A stretch of 64,000 bases of DNA from Limnohabitans_A sp048020265 (GCF_048020265.1 NZ_CP171843.1:1426001-1490000), one strand, 5' to 3'. Counted from the stretch's first letter, positions 49,597 through 59,110 are shown. Notes: generated by a model from the letters alone, not told the origin. Program-made: numbers and translations.

Positions 49597-51198
49597 TCAC
49601 ACATCAGGAAAGGCTGCCAACAAACTGCGGGTGTAGCTGTGCCCGGGCCGCTGCAACACCTGCTCGGCAGGCCCTGCCTCCACCATCTGTCCTGCTTGCA
49701 ACACCAACACCTGATGGGCCATGGCCCGCAAGACATCGATGTCATGGGTAATTAATAAAAAGGCCATATTTCTCTTTTTTTGTAATGCCTGAAGTAACTG
49801 CAAGATCTGCTTTTGCACGGTGACGTCGAGCGCACTGGTGGGTTCGTCCAGCACCAGCAACTCGGGCTCCACCACCAGTGCACGGGCCAGGGCGATGCGC
49901 TGCCTCTGTCCTCCTGAAAAGGCATGGGGGTAACGGTTGAGCAAGTCCGGGAACTCAGCCGTCGTTAAACCCACTTCCGCCAAGGTGACCACCACCCGCG
50001 TCTCGATATCGGACCCGGTCAACTGCGGTTGATGCAATAGCAAACCTTCCGAGACGATTTCGCCCACCGTCATACGGGGCGACAAACTGCCGTAGGGGTC
50101 CTGAAAAACGACCTGCACCCTCTGGCGCAAGGCCTTGTCGCGACCGGGAACACCTTGCCAGGTCTGTCCACCGAAGGACAGTTCGCCGCCAAACGGGATC
50201 AAGCCCAACACCGCCTGCGCCAGACTGGATTTGCCAGAACCGGATTCCCCCATCACGCCCAGCGTGGTGCCTGGCGTTAGGCTGAAGTCGACCCCATGCA
50301 AGGCCGTGAAATGCTGTTTGCGGAACCAGCCGCGAAAACCGGGCACGTTCATCGGGTAACGCACTTGCAGGCCCTTGGCCTGCACCAAGGGTGCCCCGGC
50401 TGGGTAGGTCGTCACCAAGCCATCCCGGGAGGGCCGACTGTCCAGCAACTTTTGGGTATAGGGATGCTGGGGGCGCGAGAACACATCGGCCAAATCGCCC
50501 TGTTCCACCAGATGGCCTTTTTCCATCACCGCCACCCGGTGGGCGAAGTGGCGCACCAAGGCCAAATCGTGGGTGATCAGTAAAACGGCCATGCCGGTTT
50601 TTTGCTGCAGATCGGACAGCAGCTGCAACATCTGCAGGCGCAAGCTGGCGTCCAGCGCGGTTGTAGGTTCGTCAGCCAGCAGCAGCTTGGGCTCGGACGC
50701 CAGCGCCATGGCCATCATGGCGCGTTGGCGCTGGCCACCCGACAACTGGTGCGGGTAGGTGCCAAAACGCCGCTCGGGGTCATCGATGCCGGTTTCAGCC
50801 AGCAAATGCACGGCACGCGCGTCGGCGTCGCGCCGGGACAACAGCTTTTTGAGTTGCAGCACTTCCGAGATTTGCTGGCCCACGGTCATCAAAGGGTTCA
50901 GCGCTGTCATCGGCTCCTGAAAAATCATGGCGATCTCGTCACCGCGGATGCGTTGCATCTCGGCAGGCGTTTGCTGCAACAGGTCCTTCCCTTGCCACAG
51001 CACCTGACCAGACAGCTCGGCCGATTCGAGCAAGCGCAGCACCGACAGCGCGGTGACCGATTTGCCCGAACCCGACTCGCCCACCAAGGCCACGCGCTCA
51101 CCCGCTTGTAGGCTCAGGTTCACGCCGTGCACCACGGCCTGCCCGCCAAAGGCAATGCGCAGGTCTTTCAGTTCCAACAAAGCTTGCGGTGCGTTCAT
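49597..51198 (-). CDS. yejF: ABC transporter ATP-binding protein YejF-like (duplicated ATPase)
   Basis: A 533-residue cytoplasmic ATPase with two complete ABC modules. Module 1: Walker A GESGSGKS, signature LSGGQRQR, Walker B LLLADEPTTALD. Module 2: Walker A GESGSGKS, signature FSGGQRQRIALARAL, Walker B LLVLDEPTSALD. This is the fused DppDF-type arrangement of YejF. It powers uptake of peptides or peptide-like compounds (microcin C in E. coli Yej). The ATG at 51196-51198 overlaps the yejE stop by 4 bp. Confidence 0.93.
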   Translation of the reverse strand: MNAPQALLELKDLRIAFGGQAVVHGVNLSLQAGERVALVGESGSGKSVTALSVLRLLESAELSGQVLWQGKDLLQQTPAEMQRIRGDEIAMIFQEPMTALNPLMTVGQQISEVLQLKKLLSRRDADARAVHLLAETGIDDPERRFGTYPHQLSGGQRQRAMMAMALASEPKLLLADEPTTALDASLRLQMLQLLSDLQQKTGMAVLLITHDLALVRHFAHRVAVMEKGHLVEQGDLADVFSRPQHPYTQKLLDSRPSRDGLVTTYPAGAPLVQAKGLQVRYPMNVPGFRGWFRKQHFTALHGVDFSLTPGTTLGVMGESGSGKSSLAQAVLGLIPFGGELSFGGQTWQGVPGRDKALRQRVQVVFQDPYGSLSPRMTVGEIVSEGLLLHQPQLTGSDIETRVVVTLAEVGLTTAEFPDLLNRYPHAFSGGQRQRIALARALVVEPELLVLDEPTSALDVTVQKQILQLLQALQKKRNMAFLLITHDIDVLRAMAHQVLVLQAGQMVEAGPAEQVLQRPGHSYTRSLLAAFPDV

Positions 51199-52250
51199 GC
51201 CTGAGCCTTTCGCGGGTCCAGCGCGTCGCGCAAGGCGTCGCCCATGAAGGTCAGCAGCAGCAAGGTCACCACCAAGACCACAAAGGTGGAGATCGAAATC
51301 CACCAAGCGTCGATGTTATTTTTGCCCTGGGCCAACAACTCACCCAAGGAGGGAGTGCCCGGCGGCACGCCCAGGCCCAGAAAGTCCAGCGAGGTCAGGG
51401 CCAGAATGGCCCCGCTCATGCGAAACGGCAAGAAGGTCACCACAGGCGTCATGCTGTTGGGCAACACATGTCGCCACATGATTTGCCAATGCCCCAAGCC
51501 CAAAGCCCGCGCCGACTTGACGTAGTCCAGCTGGCGGTTGCGCAAAAACTCGGCCCGAACATAGTCGGACAGACCCATCCAGCCGAACAGGCCCAGCAGC
51601 AAGAGCAACAAGCCCACGCTCGGCTCGAACACGGCCGAGAAAATGATCAGCAAATACAGCTCGGGCATGGCGCTCCAGATTTCGATGAAGCGCTGAAACA
51701 CCAGGTCGGTTTTGCCCACAAAAAATCCTTGTACGGCCCCGGTCAGCACGCCCAGGAAAACACCAAACAAGGTCAAGGCCAGCGCAAACAACACCGACAC
51801 CCGAAAGCCATACAGCAAACGCGCCAGCACATCGCGCCCCCGGTCGTCGGTGCCCAACCAATTGCGGGCGGTGGGCGGTGCCGGGTTGGGCAAGGGGGCA
51901 AAGTAGTCAAGCGTGCTGTGGTGGTAAGGGTTGGGGGCCTGCAGCGCCCAGTTGCTGCCTTTGTGCAGCTGCTGCTGAATGAAGGGGTCCAGGTAGTCGG
52001 CGGGCGTCTCGAAATCACCGCCAAAAACTTTTTCGGGCAAGGTCTGCACCACCGGGAAGTACCACTGCCCCTCAAAGCGCACGACCAGCGGCTTGTCGTT
52101 GGACAACAACTCGGCCCCCAGGCTCATCACGAACAGGGTCACGAAAATGATCAGGCTGGCGAAACCCAAACGGTTGCGCTGGAAACGCTGCCAGGCCCGG
52201 GCTGAGGGAGACGTTTGGTGCGGCAAAGCGGTGGTGGTGGCAGCGGTCAT
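51195..52250 (-). CDS. yejE: ABC transporter permease YejE-like
   Basis: A 351-residue inner-membrane permease with an N-terminal helix, a long periplasmic loop (about 50-130), then the binding-protein-dependent core with the EAA-type loop (DYVRAEFLRNRQLDYVKSARALGLGHWQIMWRHVLPNSMTP). It pairs with YejB. ATGA overlaps join it to both yejB and yejF. Confidence 0.93.
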   Translation of the reverse strand: MTAATTTALPHQTSPSARAWQRFQRNRLGFASLIIFVTLFVMSLGAELLSNDKPLVVRFEGQWYFPVVQTLPEKVFGGDFETPADYLDPFIQQQLHKGSNWALQAPNPYHHSTLDYFAPLPNPAPPTARNWLGTDDRGRDVLARLLYGFRVSVLFALALTLFGVFLGVLTGAVQGFFVGKTDLVFQRFIEIWSAMPELYLLIIFSAVFEPSVGLLLLLLGLFGWMGLSDYVRAEFLRNRQLDYVKSARALGLGHWQIMWRHVLPNSMTPVVTFLPFRMSGAILALTSLDFLGLGVPPGTPSLGELLAQGKNNIDAWWISISTFVVLVVTLLLLTFMGDALRDALDPRKAQA

Positions 52251-53284
52251 TTGTCAAACTTCACGCGAGGATCCACCCAGAGGTAGCACAGGTCACTGAT
52301 CAGCTTGGTGACCAGCCCGATCAGGGTGAACAGGTACAAGGTGCCCAGCACCACCGGGTAGTCGCGCCGGATCACGGCCTCGTAACTCAGCAAGCCCAAG
52401 CCATCGAGCGAGAACAGGGTTTCAATCAACAGAGAGCCGGTGAAAAATGCCCCAATGAAGGCCGCAGGAAAACCCGTGACCAGCGGGATCAGCGCGTTGC
52501 GCATGACATGGCGGTACAGCACCCGGTTTTCGCTCAGGCCTTTGGCGCGGGCCGTCAGCACATACTGCTTGCGGATTTCTTCCAGAAACGCGTTCTTGGT
52601 CAGCATGGTGATGACGGCAAACGAGCCCAGCACACTGGCCGTGACCGGCAAGGCGATGTGCCACAAATAGTCGACCACCTTGGCTCCCCAGCTCAGCTGC
52701 TCCCAGTTGGACGAGGTCAGGCCGCGCAGCGGGAACCACTGCAGCTGCCCGCCAAAGATCACCAACAAAGCCACGCCCAGCACAAAACCCGGAATGGCAT
52801 AGCCCACCAGCACCAGCAAACTGGTGATCGTGTCAAAACGCGTGCCGGCACGCACCGCCTTGGCGATGCCCAGCGGCACCGAGACCAAGTAGCTCAGGAA
52901 AAAGGTCCACAAGCCCAGGCTGATGGACACGGGCAGCTTCTCCTTGATCAGGCTCCAGACGTCTTTGGGGTAGAAGAAACTCTTGCCCAGATCGAACTGA
53001 GCAAACTGCTGGAGCATCATCCAAAAACGCTCGGCAGGCGGCTTGTCAAAGCCGTAGAGCGTTTTGATTTCGGCAATACGGGCAGCATCCACACCCTGCC
53101 TGCCCCGGTAGCCGCTGCCCGCAGCAGCAGCACCCTCCCCGCCCGTGTCGCGTCCTTGCAGCTGGGCCACCATTTGCTCGACCGGACCACCTGGGACAAA
53201 CTGGATCACCACAAAAGTCATCAACAACACCCCGAACAAGGTCGGGACCATCAAGAGCAAGCGCTTGAAAATGTAGGCCAGCAT
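52247..53284 (-). CDS. yejB: ABC transporter permease YejB-like
   Basis: A 345-residue DppB-type permease (MLAYIFKRLLLMVPTLFGVLLMTFVVIQFVPGGPVEQMVAQLQG) with the EAA loop EEIRKQYVLTARAKGLSENRVLYRHVMRNALIPL. The periplasmic insert after helix 1 contains a Gly/Arg-rich stretch (DTGGEGAAAAGSGYRGRQG), a feature seen in YejB proteins. It follows yejA by 3 bp. Confidence 0.93.
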   Translation of the reverse strand: MLAYIFKRLLLMVPTLFGVLLMTFVVIQFVPGGPVEQMVAQLQGRDTGGEGAAAAGSGYRGRQGVDAARIAEIKTLYGFDKPPAERFWMMLQQFAQFDLGKSFFYPKDVWSLIKEKLPVSISLGLWTFFLSYLVSVPLGIAKAVRAGTRFDTITSLLVLVGYAIPGFVLGVALLVIFGGQLQWFPLRGLTSSNWEQLSWGAKVVDYLWHIALPVTASVLGSFAVITMLTKNAFLEEIRKQYVLTARAKGLSENRVLYRHVMRNALIPLVTGFPAAFIGAFFTGSLLIETLFSLDGLGLLSYEAVIRRDYPVVLGTLYLFTLIGLVTKLISDLCYLWVDPRVKFDK

Positions 53285-53287
53285 GGC

Positions 53288-55162
53288 TCAGCGACCCTTT
53301 CCCGGTGCGTTGGACGCAGCAGCGGCTTGGGGAGACCACCACACGGTGGTCACCAGCGCTTCTGGCTGGTAGTAGCGTGGCAACTGGACGGGACGCTCAA
53401 AGGCCGACGCCCGCCAGGACACCCGGTGTACCGCGCCATACCAGTGCGGCACCACGTAATGGCCATGGCGCAGCACTCGGTCCAGCACACGCAAGCTGGT
53501 CACCAGCTGCGGCCGGGTGGTGGCACTCACCACCTTGTCCAGCAGTGCGTCTACGGCCGGGTCTTTCAAACCGATCACATTGCCCGAGCCCTCCACGTCG
53601 GCCGATCGGCTGCCATAGCGCTCCAGCAACTCGGTGCCGGGCGCTTCGCTGCCAACGGTGCGGTTGCTGATGATGTCAAAGTCGAACACGTCCATGCGTT
53701 TTTGCAGCAAAGCAAAGTCGATCACCTTGTAACGGACCTGGATGCCGAGTTTTTCCAGGTTCTTAGCAAAGGGCGTGACCACGCGCCCCATCGAGCCCGA
53801 GCTGTCGAGAAACTCGATGCTCAAGGCTTGCCCTTTGGCATTGCGCAAAGCGCCATCGCGGTAGGTCCATCCGGCGGCTTGCAGCAGATCACGCGCCTGG
53901 CGCAAGTGGTCGCGCAGGGTGTGGCCCGAGGCGGGGTCGAGCGCAGTTTGGGGCGGTTGGGGCACATCCTGCTCAAACACAGCAACGGGCAGCTGACTCC
54001 GCAAGGGTTCGAGCAAGACCAACTCATCGGGGCCGGGTCGGCCTTTGGCTTCAAAATCACTGGCCACGAAATAGCCACGCACGCGGGTGTAGGCGTTGTA
54101 GAACAGCTGTCGGTTCAGCCACTCAAAATCCATGGCCAGTGCAATGGCCTGGCGCACCCGCACATCCTTGAACTGGTCGCGCCGAAGGTTGAACAAAAAG
54201 CCCTGAAAGTCGCCCGCATTGCCGTGCGGCAACTCGGCTTTGATCAGCTCGCCGCGCTCGAAGGCCCGGCCCGTGTAGGCCCGGGCCCACTCGCGGGCGA
54301 TGAAGGACTGCATGTAATCGAACTCGCCCGCCTTGAAGGCTTCGAGCTGAGCGGTGCTGTCCTTGTAGATCTTGTAGGTGATGCGGTCAAAATTGAACAA
54401 GCCTTTGCGCACGTTCAGGTCTTTGGCCCAATAAGCCGGGTCGCGCTCGTAGGTGATGTCCTTGCCAAACTGCACCCGGCCAATGCGGTAAGGCCCCGAG
54501 GCGATGGGCATGTCCATGACCATCTGATCGAACGATTTGTGGCTGTTGCCCTCCAGCCCCCATTTGTGGCTGAAAACCGGCAAGCTGCCCACGATCAGAG
54601 GCAGCTCGCTGTTTGGCCGCACAAAATCAAAACGGATGCTGCGCTCGCCCAGAACCGTGGCACCTTTGACCTCACCAAAATAAGTGCGGTACTGGGGTGC
54701 GGCCTGCTTGCTGGTCAGGCGTTGAAACGAATGGCGAACATCGGCGGCCAACACCGGGTCGCCATTGTGAAAACGCGCTTGCGGATGGATCTGGAAGACC
54801 ACCGACATCCGGTCGCTGGCCACCACCACATCCGAGGCCAGCAAGCCGTAAGCCGTGGTCGGCTCGTCCATATTGCCCACCAACAAAGTGTCGAACATCA
54901 TGGCCAGCATGGCCGGGGGCGCACTGCCCTTGAGCGTGAACGGGTTGTATTTGTCAAAGTTGGACTGGCGGGTGGGCGGCACCAGCACAATCTCGCCCCC
55001 CTTGGGCGCGGCCGGGTTCACATAAGAGAAATGGGCAAAGCCAGCCGGATAGCGGATGTCACCAAACTGTGCATAAGCGTGGGCCGCCCAGGCGGAGCAC
55101 GACATGCAGAGCCCAAGCGCCAAGCAGCAGTGGGTCCAGAAAAAGGCCATGGGTCTTCGCAT
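53288..55162 (-). CDS. yejA: extracellular solute-binding protein YejA-like
   Basis: A 624-residue periplasmic cluster C (DppA/OppA-type) binding protein. A signal peptide (MRRPMAFFWTHCCLALGLCMSCSAWA) precedes the SBP_bac_5 domain (NPAAPKGGEIVLVPPTRQSNFDKYNPFTLKG; YGLLASDVVVASDRMSVVFQIHPQARFHNGDPVLAADVRHSFQRL). It delivers oligopeptides or similar compounds to YejBE. Starts at 55162 (with MRRP) or 55150 (MAFF) are both plausible. It is divergent from fabI with only 37 bp between starts. Confidence 0.92.
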   Translation of the reverse strand: MRRPMAFFWTHCCLALGLCMSCSAWAAHAYAQFGDIRYPAGFAHFSYVNPAAPKGGEIVLVPPTRQSNFDKYNPFTLKGSAPPAMLAMMFDTLLVGNMDEPTTAYGLLASDVVVASDRMSVVFQIHPQARFHNGDPVLAADVRHSFQRLTSKQAAPQYRTYFGEVKGATVLGERSIRFDFVRPNSELPLIVGSLPVFSHKWGLEGNSHKSFDQMVMDMPIASGPYRIGRVQFGKDITYERDPAYWAKDLNVRKGLFNFDRITYKIYKDSTAQLEAFKAGEFDYMQSFIAREWARAYTGRAFERGELIKAELPHGNAGDFQGFLFNLRRDQFKDVRVRQAIALAMDFEWLNRQLFYNAYTRVRGYFVASDFEAKGRPGPDELVLLEPLRSQLPVAVFEQDVPQPPQTALDPASGHTLRDHLRQARDLLQAAGWTYRDGALRNAKGQALSIEFLDSSGSMGRVVTPFAKNLEKLGIQVRYKVIDFALLQKRMDVFDFDIISNRTVGSEAPGTELLERYGSRSADVEGSGNVIGLKDPAVDALLDKVVSATTRPQLVTSLRVLDRVLRHGHYVVPHWYGAVHRVSWRASAFERPVQLPRYYQPEALVTTVWWSPQAAAASNAPGKGR

Positions 55163-55199
55163 GCGACAATTCTGCCCACATTTTTCAGGAGTTGAAGAC

Positions 55200-56015
55200 A
55201 TGACTACAAAAACAGGATTTCTGTCGGGCAAAAAGCTGCTGATCACAGGTGTGCTGTCCAACCGCTCGATCGCTTATGGCATCGCCAAGGCCTGCCACGC
55301 GCAAGGCGCCGAGCTGGCTTTCAGCTACGTGGGTGAGCGCTTCAAGGACCGCATCACCGAATTCGCCGCCGATTTTGACTCCAAGCTGATTTTCGATTGC
55401 GACGTGGGCAGCGACGAGCAGATTGAAAAGCTGTTCACCGATCTGTCGGCCACCTGGCCCAAGTTCGATGGTTTTGTGCACGCCATCGGCTACGCGCCGC
55501 GCGAAGCGATTGCCGGCGACTTTCTGGACGGTCTGTCGCGTGAGGGCTTCAAGATCGCCCACGACATCAGCGCCTACAGCTTTCCCGCCATGGCCAAAGC
55601 GGCCCTACCCTACCTGAACGACAAGGCGTCGGTGCTGACCCTGACGTATCTGGGCGCGATTCGCACAGTGCCCAACTACAACACCATGGGCCTGGCCAAG
55701 GCGAGTCTGGAGGCGTCGGTGCGTTACCTGGCCGAGTCCCTGGGCAGCCAGAACCGGGGGCTGCGGGCCAACGGCATTTCGGCCGGCCCCATCAAGACGC
55801 TGGCGGCAAGTGGCATCAAGGGTTTTGGCAAGATTTTGTCGGTGGTGGCCGAAGCCTCACCGATTCGCCGCAATGTGACCATTGAGGACGTGGGCAATGT
55901 GGCGGCGTTCATGCTGAGCGACTTGGCCGCTGGCGTGACGGCCGAGATCACGTATGTGGATGGTGGTTTCAGCCAGGTGGTGGGTGGCATTGCGGAGCCA
56001 GCGGCTGCGGCTTGA
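55200..56015 (+). CDS. fabI: enoyl-[acyl-carrier-protein] reductase (NADH)
   Basis: A 271-residue short-chain dehydrogenase of fatty acid synthesis, reducing trans-2-enoyl-ACP; the triclosan target in other bacteria. It begins TGFLSGKKLLITGVLSNRSIAYGIAKACHAQGAEL with the nucleotide-binding glycines, and the active site is Y160-x6-K167 in VPNYNTMGLAKASLEASVRYLAESLG, with Y150 before it. The ATG at 55200 has AGGAG at 55187-55191. In-frame ATGs further up lie within yejA and are rejected. Confidence 0.97.
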   Translation: MTTKTGFLSGKKLLITGVLSNRSIAYGIAKACHAQGAELAFSYVGERFKDRITEFAADFDSKLIFDCDVGSDEQIEKLFTDLSATWPKFDGFVHAIGYAPREAIAGDFLDGLSREGFKIAHDISAYSFPAMAKAALPYLNDKASVLTLTYLGAIRTVPNYNTMGLAKASLEASVRYLAESLGSQNRGLRANGISAGPIKTLAASGIKGFGKILSVVAEASPIRRNVTIEDVGNVAAFMLSDLAAGVTAEITYVDGGFSQVVGGIAEPAAAA

Positions 56016-56272
56016 TCCATTGTCCATGCCTCCGAAGATGGGTTTCAGCTTTTGCAAAGACCGCCTGAGGATAGGCGGGCGCTGCCCGGGCTCATAACTC
56101 GCTTCGCTCGCCAAATCGCCCGGTTCAGCGCCCACCTCAGGCTCAGTGGGTATTCTTGTGGCCATGGGCCAGCTGAAGGTTGCAGGACTGCACGGGCCTC
56201 GGTCTTGATCAACCAAGAGTGCTTGGCCATTGGCCATCTAGAGTGAGATCGAACAAACATCTTCTTTAATTG

Positions 56273-56297
56273 AAAAAGCGGCGAAAGCCGCTTTTTT
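56273..56297 (+). terminator. bidirectional terminator between fabI and decarboxylase
   Basis: Stem aaaaagcggc (56273-56282) with gccgcttttt (56287-56296) and GAAA tetraloop. T-run on the plus strand and A-run upstream, so it can end transcription from both sides. Confidence 0.88.
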
Positions 56298-56315
56298 CAA
56301 TTCTCCCCCACAGAT

Positions 56316-56388
56316 GAGTTGGGGCCCTGTGCGGGGGCGATGTGGCAAAGCGAAGCGCCTCTGAGCCCCCGCACAGGGCCCCGACTCA
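56316..56388. repeat. long GC-rich inverted repeat
   Basis: 18-bp perfect arms, ggggccctgtgcgggggc (56321-56338) and its complement (56365-56382), extended by one mismatch and five more pairs to 56315-56320 and 56383-56388. A 26-nt loop lies between. No U-tract. Probably a dispersed repeat or a very stable mRNA 3' stem of the decarboxylase gene. Confidence 0.65.
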
Positions 56389-56440
56389 CCTGCCCCCACC
56401 TAGAACCGAAATACCAGGTAACACGCACTCAGCCAAACTT

Positions 56441-58714
56441 TCAAGCCTTCACGCAATCCGCAAAGTACCGCTTCTTGCCGTCGTCGTCCTTGATCTCCAC
56501 CAGACCATGGATGTCGGTTTCGAAGCCGGGGCACTTCTCGTTGAACTCGCGGGCGAACTTGAGGTAATCCACGATCTTCTTGTTGAAAACTTCGCCAGGA
56601 ATCAAGAGCGGGATGCCCGGTGGGTAAGGCGTGACCAGGCCCACGGTAATGCGGCCTTCCAGGTGGTCAATCTCCACCCGCTCGGTCTTGCGCTGGGCAA
56701 TATGGGCGTAAGCGTCTGAAGGGCGCATGGCCGGAGCCAGGTCGGACAAATACATGTCGGTTGTGAGGCGGGCGATGTCGTACTTGGCGTACATCTCATG
56801 CACATGCTGGCACAGGTCGCGCAAGCCCATGCGCTCGTAGCGCGGGTGCTTCTGGCAGAACTCCGGCATGATTTTCCACATCGGCTGGTTCTTGGCGTAC
56901 TCGTCCTTGAACTGCTGCAAGGCTGTCAACAACGTGTTCCAGCGGCCCTTGGTGATGCCGATGGTGAACATGATGAAGAAGCTGTAGAGGCCTGTTTTCT
57001 CCACCACCACGCCGTGCTCGGTGAGGAACTTGCTGACGATGGACGCCGGAATACCGGTCTTGTCAAACTTGCCATCCAGGTTCAGGCCAGGCGTCACGAT
57101 GGTCGACTTGATCGGGTCGAGCATGTTGAAGCCATCGGCCAACTGCTGGCCAAAGCCGTGCCACTTGCTGGCTTTTTTGCGTGGGTCGTTGCGCAAAATC
57201 CAGTCGTCTGCGCGTCCGATGCCTTCGTCGGCAAACTTTTCTGGGCCCCAGACCTTGAACCACCAGTCCTTGCCATAGTCTTCGTCCACCTTGCGCATGG
57301 CGCGGCGGAAATCGAGCGCTTCGGCAATGCTCTCTTCCACCAGCGCGGTGCCGCCGGGCGGCTCCATCATGGCGGCGGCCACGTCGCAGCTTGCGATGAT
57401 GCTGTACTGCGGGCTGGTGGAGGTGTGCATCAGGTACGCCTCGTTGAACAAGGGGCGGTCCAGCTTGGTGTTTTGCGCGTCCTGTACCAGCACATGGCTG
57501 GCCTGGCTGATACCGGCCAGCAGCTTGTGGATGGACTGCGTGGCGTAGACCATCGACTCTTTCGGGCGAGCGCGTTTTTTGCCCATGGCGTGATACGGGC
57601 CATAAAACGGGTGGAAGGCCGCATGCGGCAGCCAGGCCTCGTCAAAGTGCAGGTTGTCCACATAACCATCGAGCATGGTCTTGATGGTTTCGGTGTTGTA
57701 GAGCACGCCGTCGTAGGTGGACTGGGTGAGCGTCATCACGCGAGGCTTGACCTTTTTCGGGTCCACGCCTTTGAGCAAGGGGTTGGCCTTGATCTTGGCC
57801 ATGATGGCCGCAGGCTCGAACTCGCTTTTGGGGATGGGGCCGATGATGCCGAAATGGTTCCGCGTGGGCTTCATGAACACGGGCACCGCACCGGTCATGA
57901 TGATGGCGTGCAGGATGGACTTGTGGCAGTTGCGGTCGACCACCACCACATCGCCCGGAGCCACGGTGTGGTGCCAGACGATCTTGTTGGAGGTGCTTGT
58001 GCCGTTGGTCACGAAGAAGCAATGGTCGGCATTGAAAATGCGAGCGGCATTTCGCTCGCTCTCACCAATGGCGCCGTTGTGGTCGAGCAACTGGCCCAGC
58101 TCTTCCACCGCGTTGCACACGTCGGCACGCAGCATGTTCTCGCCGTAAAACTGGTGGTACATCTGGCCCACAGGGCTTTTGAGAAAAGCCACGCCACCCG
58201 AGTGACCCGGGCAGTGCCAAGAGTAAGAGCCGTCTTCGGCATAGTCGAGCAGCGCCTTAAAGAATGGCGGCTGCACGCCTTCCAGGTAACTTTTGGCCTC
58301 GCGGATGATGTGACGCGCCACAAACTCGGGCGTGTCTTCAAACATGTGGATGAAGCCGTGCAACTCGCGCAGGATGTCGTTGGGCAAATGGCGCGATGTT
58401 TTGGTCTCGCCATAGATGTAAATCGGTACATCGGCATTCTTGCGGCGCACTTCATCGATGAAGGCACGCAAGTTGATAACGGCCGGGTCCAGATCGGGCC
58501 CGGGTGAAAACTCTTCATCGTCGATCGACAAAATGAAGGCGCTGGCACGGCTTTGCTGCTGGGCAAATTGCGACAGATCACCGTAACTGGTCACGCCCAG
58601 AACTTCAAAGCCCTCAGCCACGATGGCGTCAGCCAAAGCACGGATACCCAGGCCCGATGTATTTTCGGAACGGTAGTCTTCGTCAATGATGACGATGGGG
58701 AAACGAAATTTCAT
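56441..58714 (-). CDS. Orn/Lys/Arg decarboxylase (probable arginine decarboxylase)
   Basis: A 757-residue PLP enzyme of fold-type I. It has an N-terminal wing domain (about 1-130), then the PLP domain with HCPGHSGGVAF, VVDRNCHKSILHA, LHFDEAWLPHAAF and the PLP lysine in ATQSIHKLLAG, and a full C-terminal domain ending YFADCVKA. Length and the end resemble biodegradative arginine decarboxylase AdiA (755 residues) more than lysine or ornithine enzymes, but specificity is not certain. It produces agmatine or a diamine, for polyamine synthesis or acid response. No antiporter gene is adjacent. Confidence 0.88.
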   Translation of the reverse strand: MKFRFPIVIIDEDYRSENTSGLGIRALADAIVAEGFEVLGVTSYGDLSQFAQQQSRASAFILSIDDEEFSPGPDLDPAVINLRAFIDEVRRKNADVPIYIYGETKTSRHLPNDILRELHGFIHMFEDTPEFVARHIIREAKSYLEGVQPPFFKALLDYAEDGSYSWHCPGHSGGVAFLKSPVGQMYHQFYGENMLRADVCNAVEELGQLLDHNGAIGESERNAARIFNADHCFFVTNGTSTSNKIVWHHTVAPGDVVVVDRNCHKSILHAIIMTGAVPVFMKPTRNHFGIIGPIPKSEFEPAAIMAKIKANPLLKGVDPKKVKPRVMTLTQSTYDGVLYNTETIKTMLDGYVDNLHFDEAWLPHAAFHPFYGPYHAMGKKRARPKESMVYATQSIHKLLAGISQASHVLVQDAQNTKLDRPLFNEAYLMHTSTSPQYSIIASCDVAAAMMEPPGGTALVEESIAEALDFRRAMRKVDEDYGKDWWFKVWGPEKFADEGIGRADDWILRNDPRKKASKWHGFGQQLADGFNMLDPIKSTIVTPGLNLDGKFDKTGIPASIVSKFLTEHGVVVEKTGLYSFFIMFTIGITKGRWNTLLTALQQFKDEYAKNQPMWKIMPEFCQKHPRYERMGLRDLCQHVHEMYAKYDIARLTTDMYLSDLAPAMRPSDAYAHIAQRKTERVEIDHLEGRITVGLVTPYPPGIPLLIPGEVFNKKIVDYLKFAREFNEKCPGFETDIHGLVEIKDDDGKKRYFADCVKA

Positions 58715-58896
58715 GGGCTGGTCGGGCTGTGCGCCAAGGATGGGTCAAAGGGAATCTAAACAGTGGCGAAGTTTAAGGACAAAAAGCCTTCGCAGAACGA
58801 TGCAGATCACAAATTGGCAAAAAACCCGCTGGGCGGCGGCCTGCACAGGCAGCACAAGAATTGCTGCGGGTGTCCGAAAACCCGTTTTTCCACTGC

Positions 58897-58902
58897 TACA
58901 AT
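58897..58902 (+). promoter_or_regulatory. -10 box of the tRNA-Ser gene
   Basis: TACAAT, 10 bp before the tRNA 5' end; fits a tRNA promoter. No strong -35. Confidence 0.4.
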
Positions 58903-58912
58903 CTCGGTCTTC

Positions 58913-59003
58913 GGAGCGGTGGATGAGTGGTTTAAGTCGCACGCCTGGAAAGCGTGTGTGGGTTAATAGCCCACCGCGGGTTCGAATCCCGCCTGCTCCG
59001 CCA
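58913..59003 (+). tRNA. serT: tRNA-Ser(GGA)
   Basis: 91-nt class II tRNA with encoded CCA. Acceptor GGAGCGG pairs with CTGCTCC (one G-U), discriminator G, anticodon stem CACGC/GCGTG around loop CTGGAAA with anticodon GGA at 58947-58949, a long variable arm (tgtgggttaatagcccac region) and T-loop GGTTCGAATCC. It reads UCC and UCU serine codons. Confidence 0.97.
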
Positions 59004-59007
59004 AAAC

Positions 59008-59039
59008 AAAAAAGCCTGCACAGTGTGCAGGCTTTTTTT
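59008..59039 (+). terminator. terminator behind tRNA-Ser
   Basis: Stem gcctgca (59014-59020) with tgcaggc (59026-59032), then seven T. It lies 5 bp after the tRNA. Confidence 0.88.
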
Positions 59040-59077
59040 CGTCTGTGCATCTCAAGCGCAGCGCCAAGCTGGACTTG

Positions 59078-59104
59078 AAAAAGGCCCCCCCGGTCCGGAG
59101 GGCC
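59078..59104 (-). terminator. terminator of the LivJ-type gene
   Basis: On the minus strand, GGCCCTCC pairs with GGGGGGCC (one G-U), followed by UUUUU (59078-59082). It begins 7 bp after the stop. Confidence 0.75.
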
Positions 59105-59110
59105 AGCAGA

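Larger units (their letters stand above)
56016..56440. other. 425-bp intergenic region with hairpins
   Basis: No gene is supported here; the short frames present have no coding character. It holds a small hairpin at 56061-56078 (ccgcct with aggcgg), a strong terminator at 56273-56297, and a long inverted repeat at 56316-56388. It separates the convergent fabI and decarboxylase genes. Confidence 0.7.

Noticed and set aside
52508..55195. An 895-codon open frame opposite yejB-yejA.
   Set aside because: Shadow of two well-supported genes; residue content is that of reverse-frame translation.
55857..56237. A 126-codon minus-strand frame past fabI.
   Set aside because: It overlaps the fabI end in antisense and the rest lies in hairpin-rich intergenic DNA.
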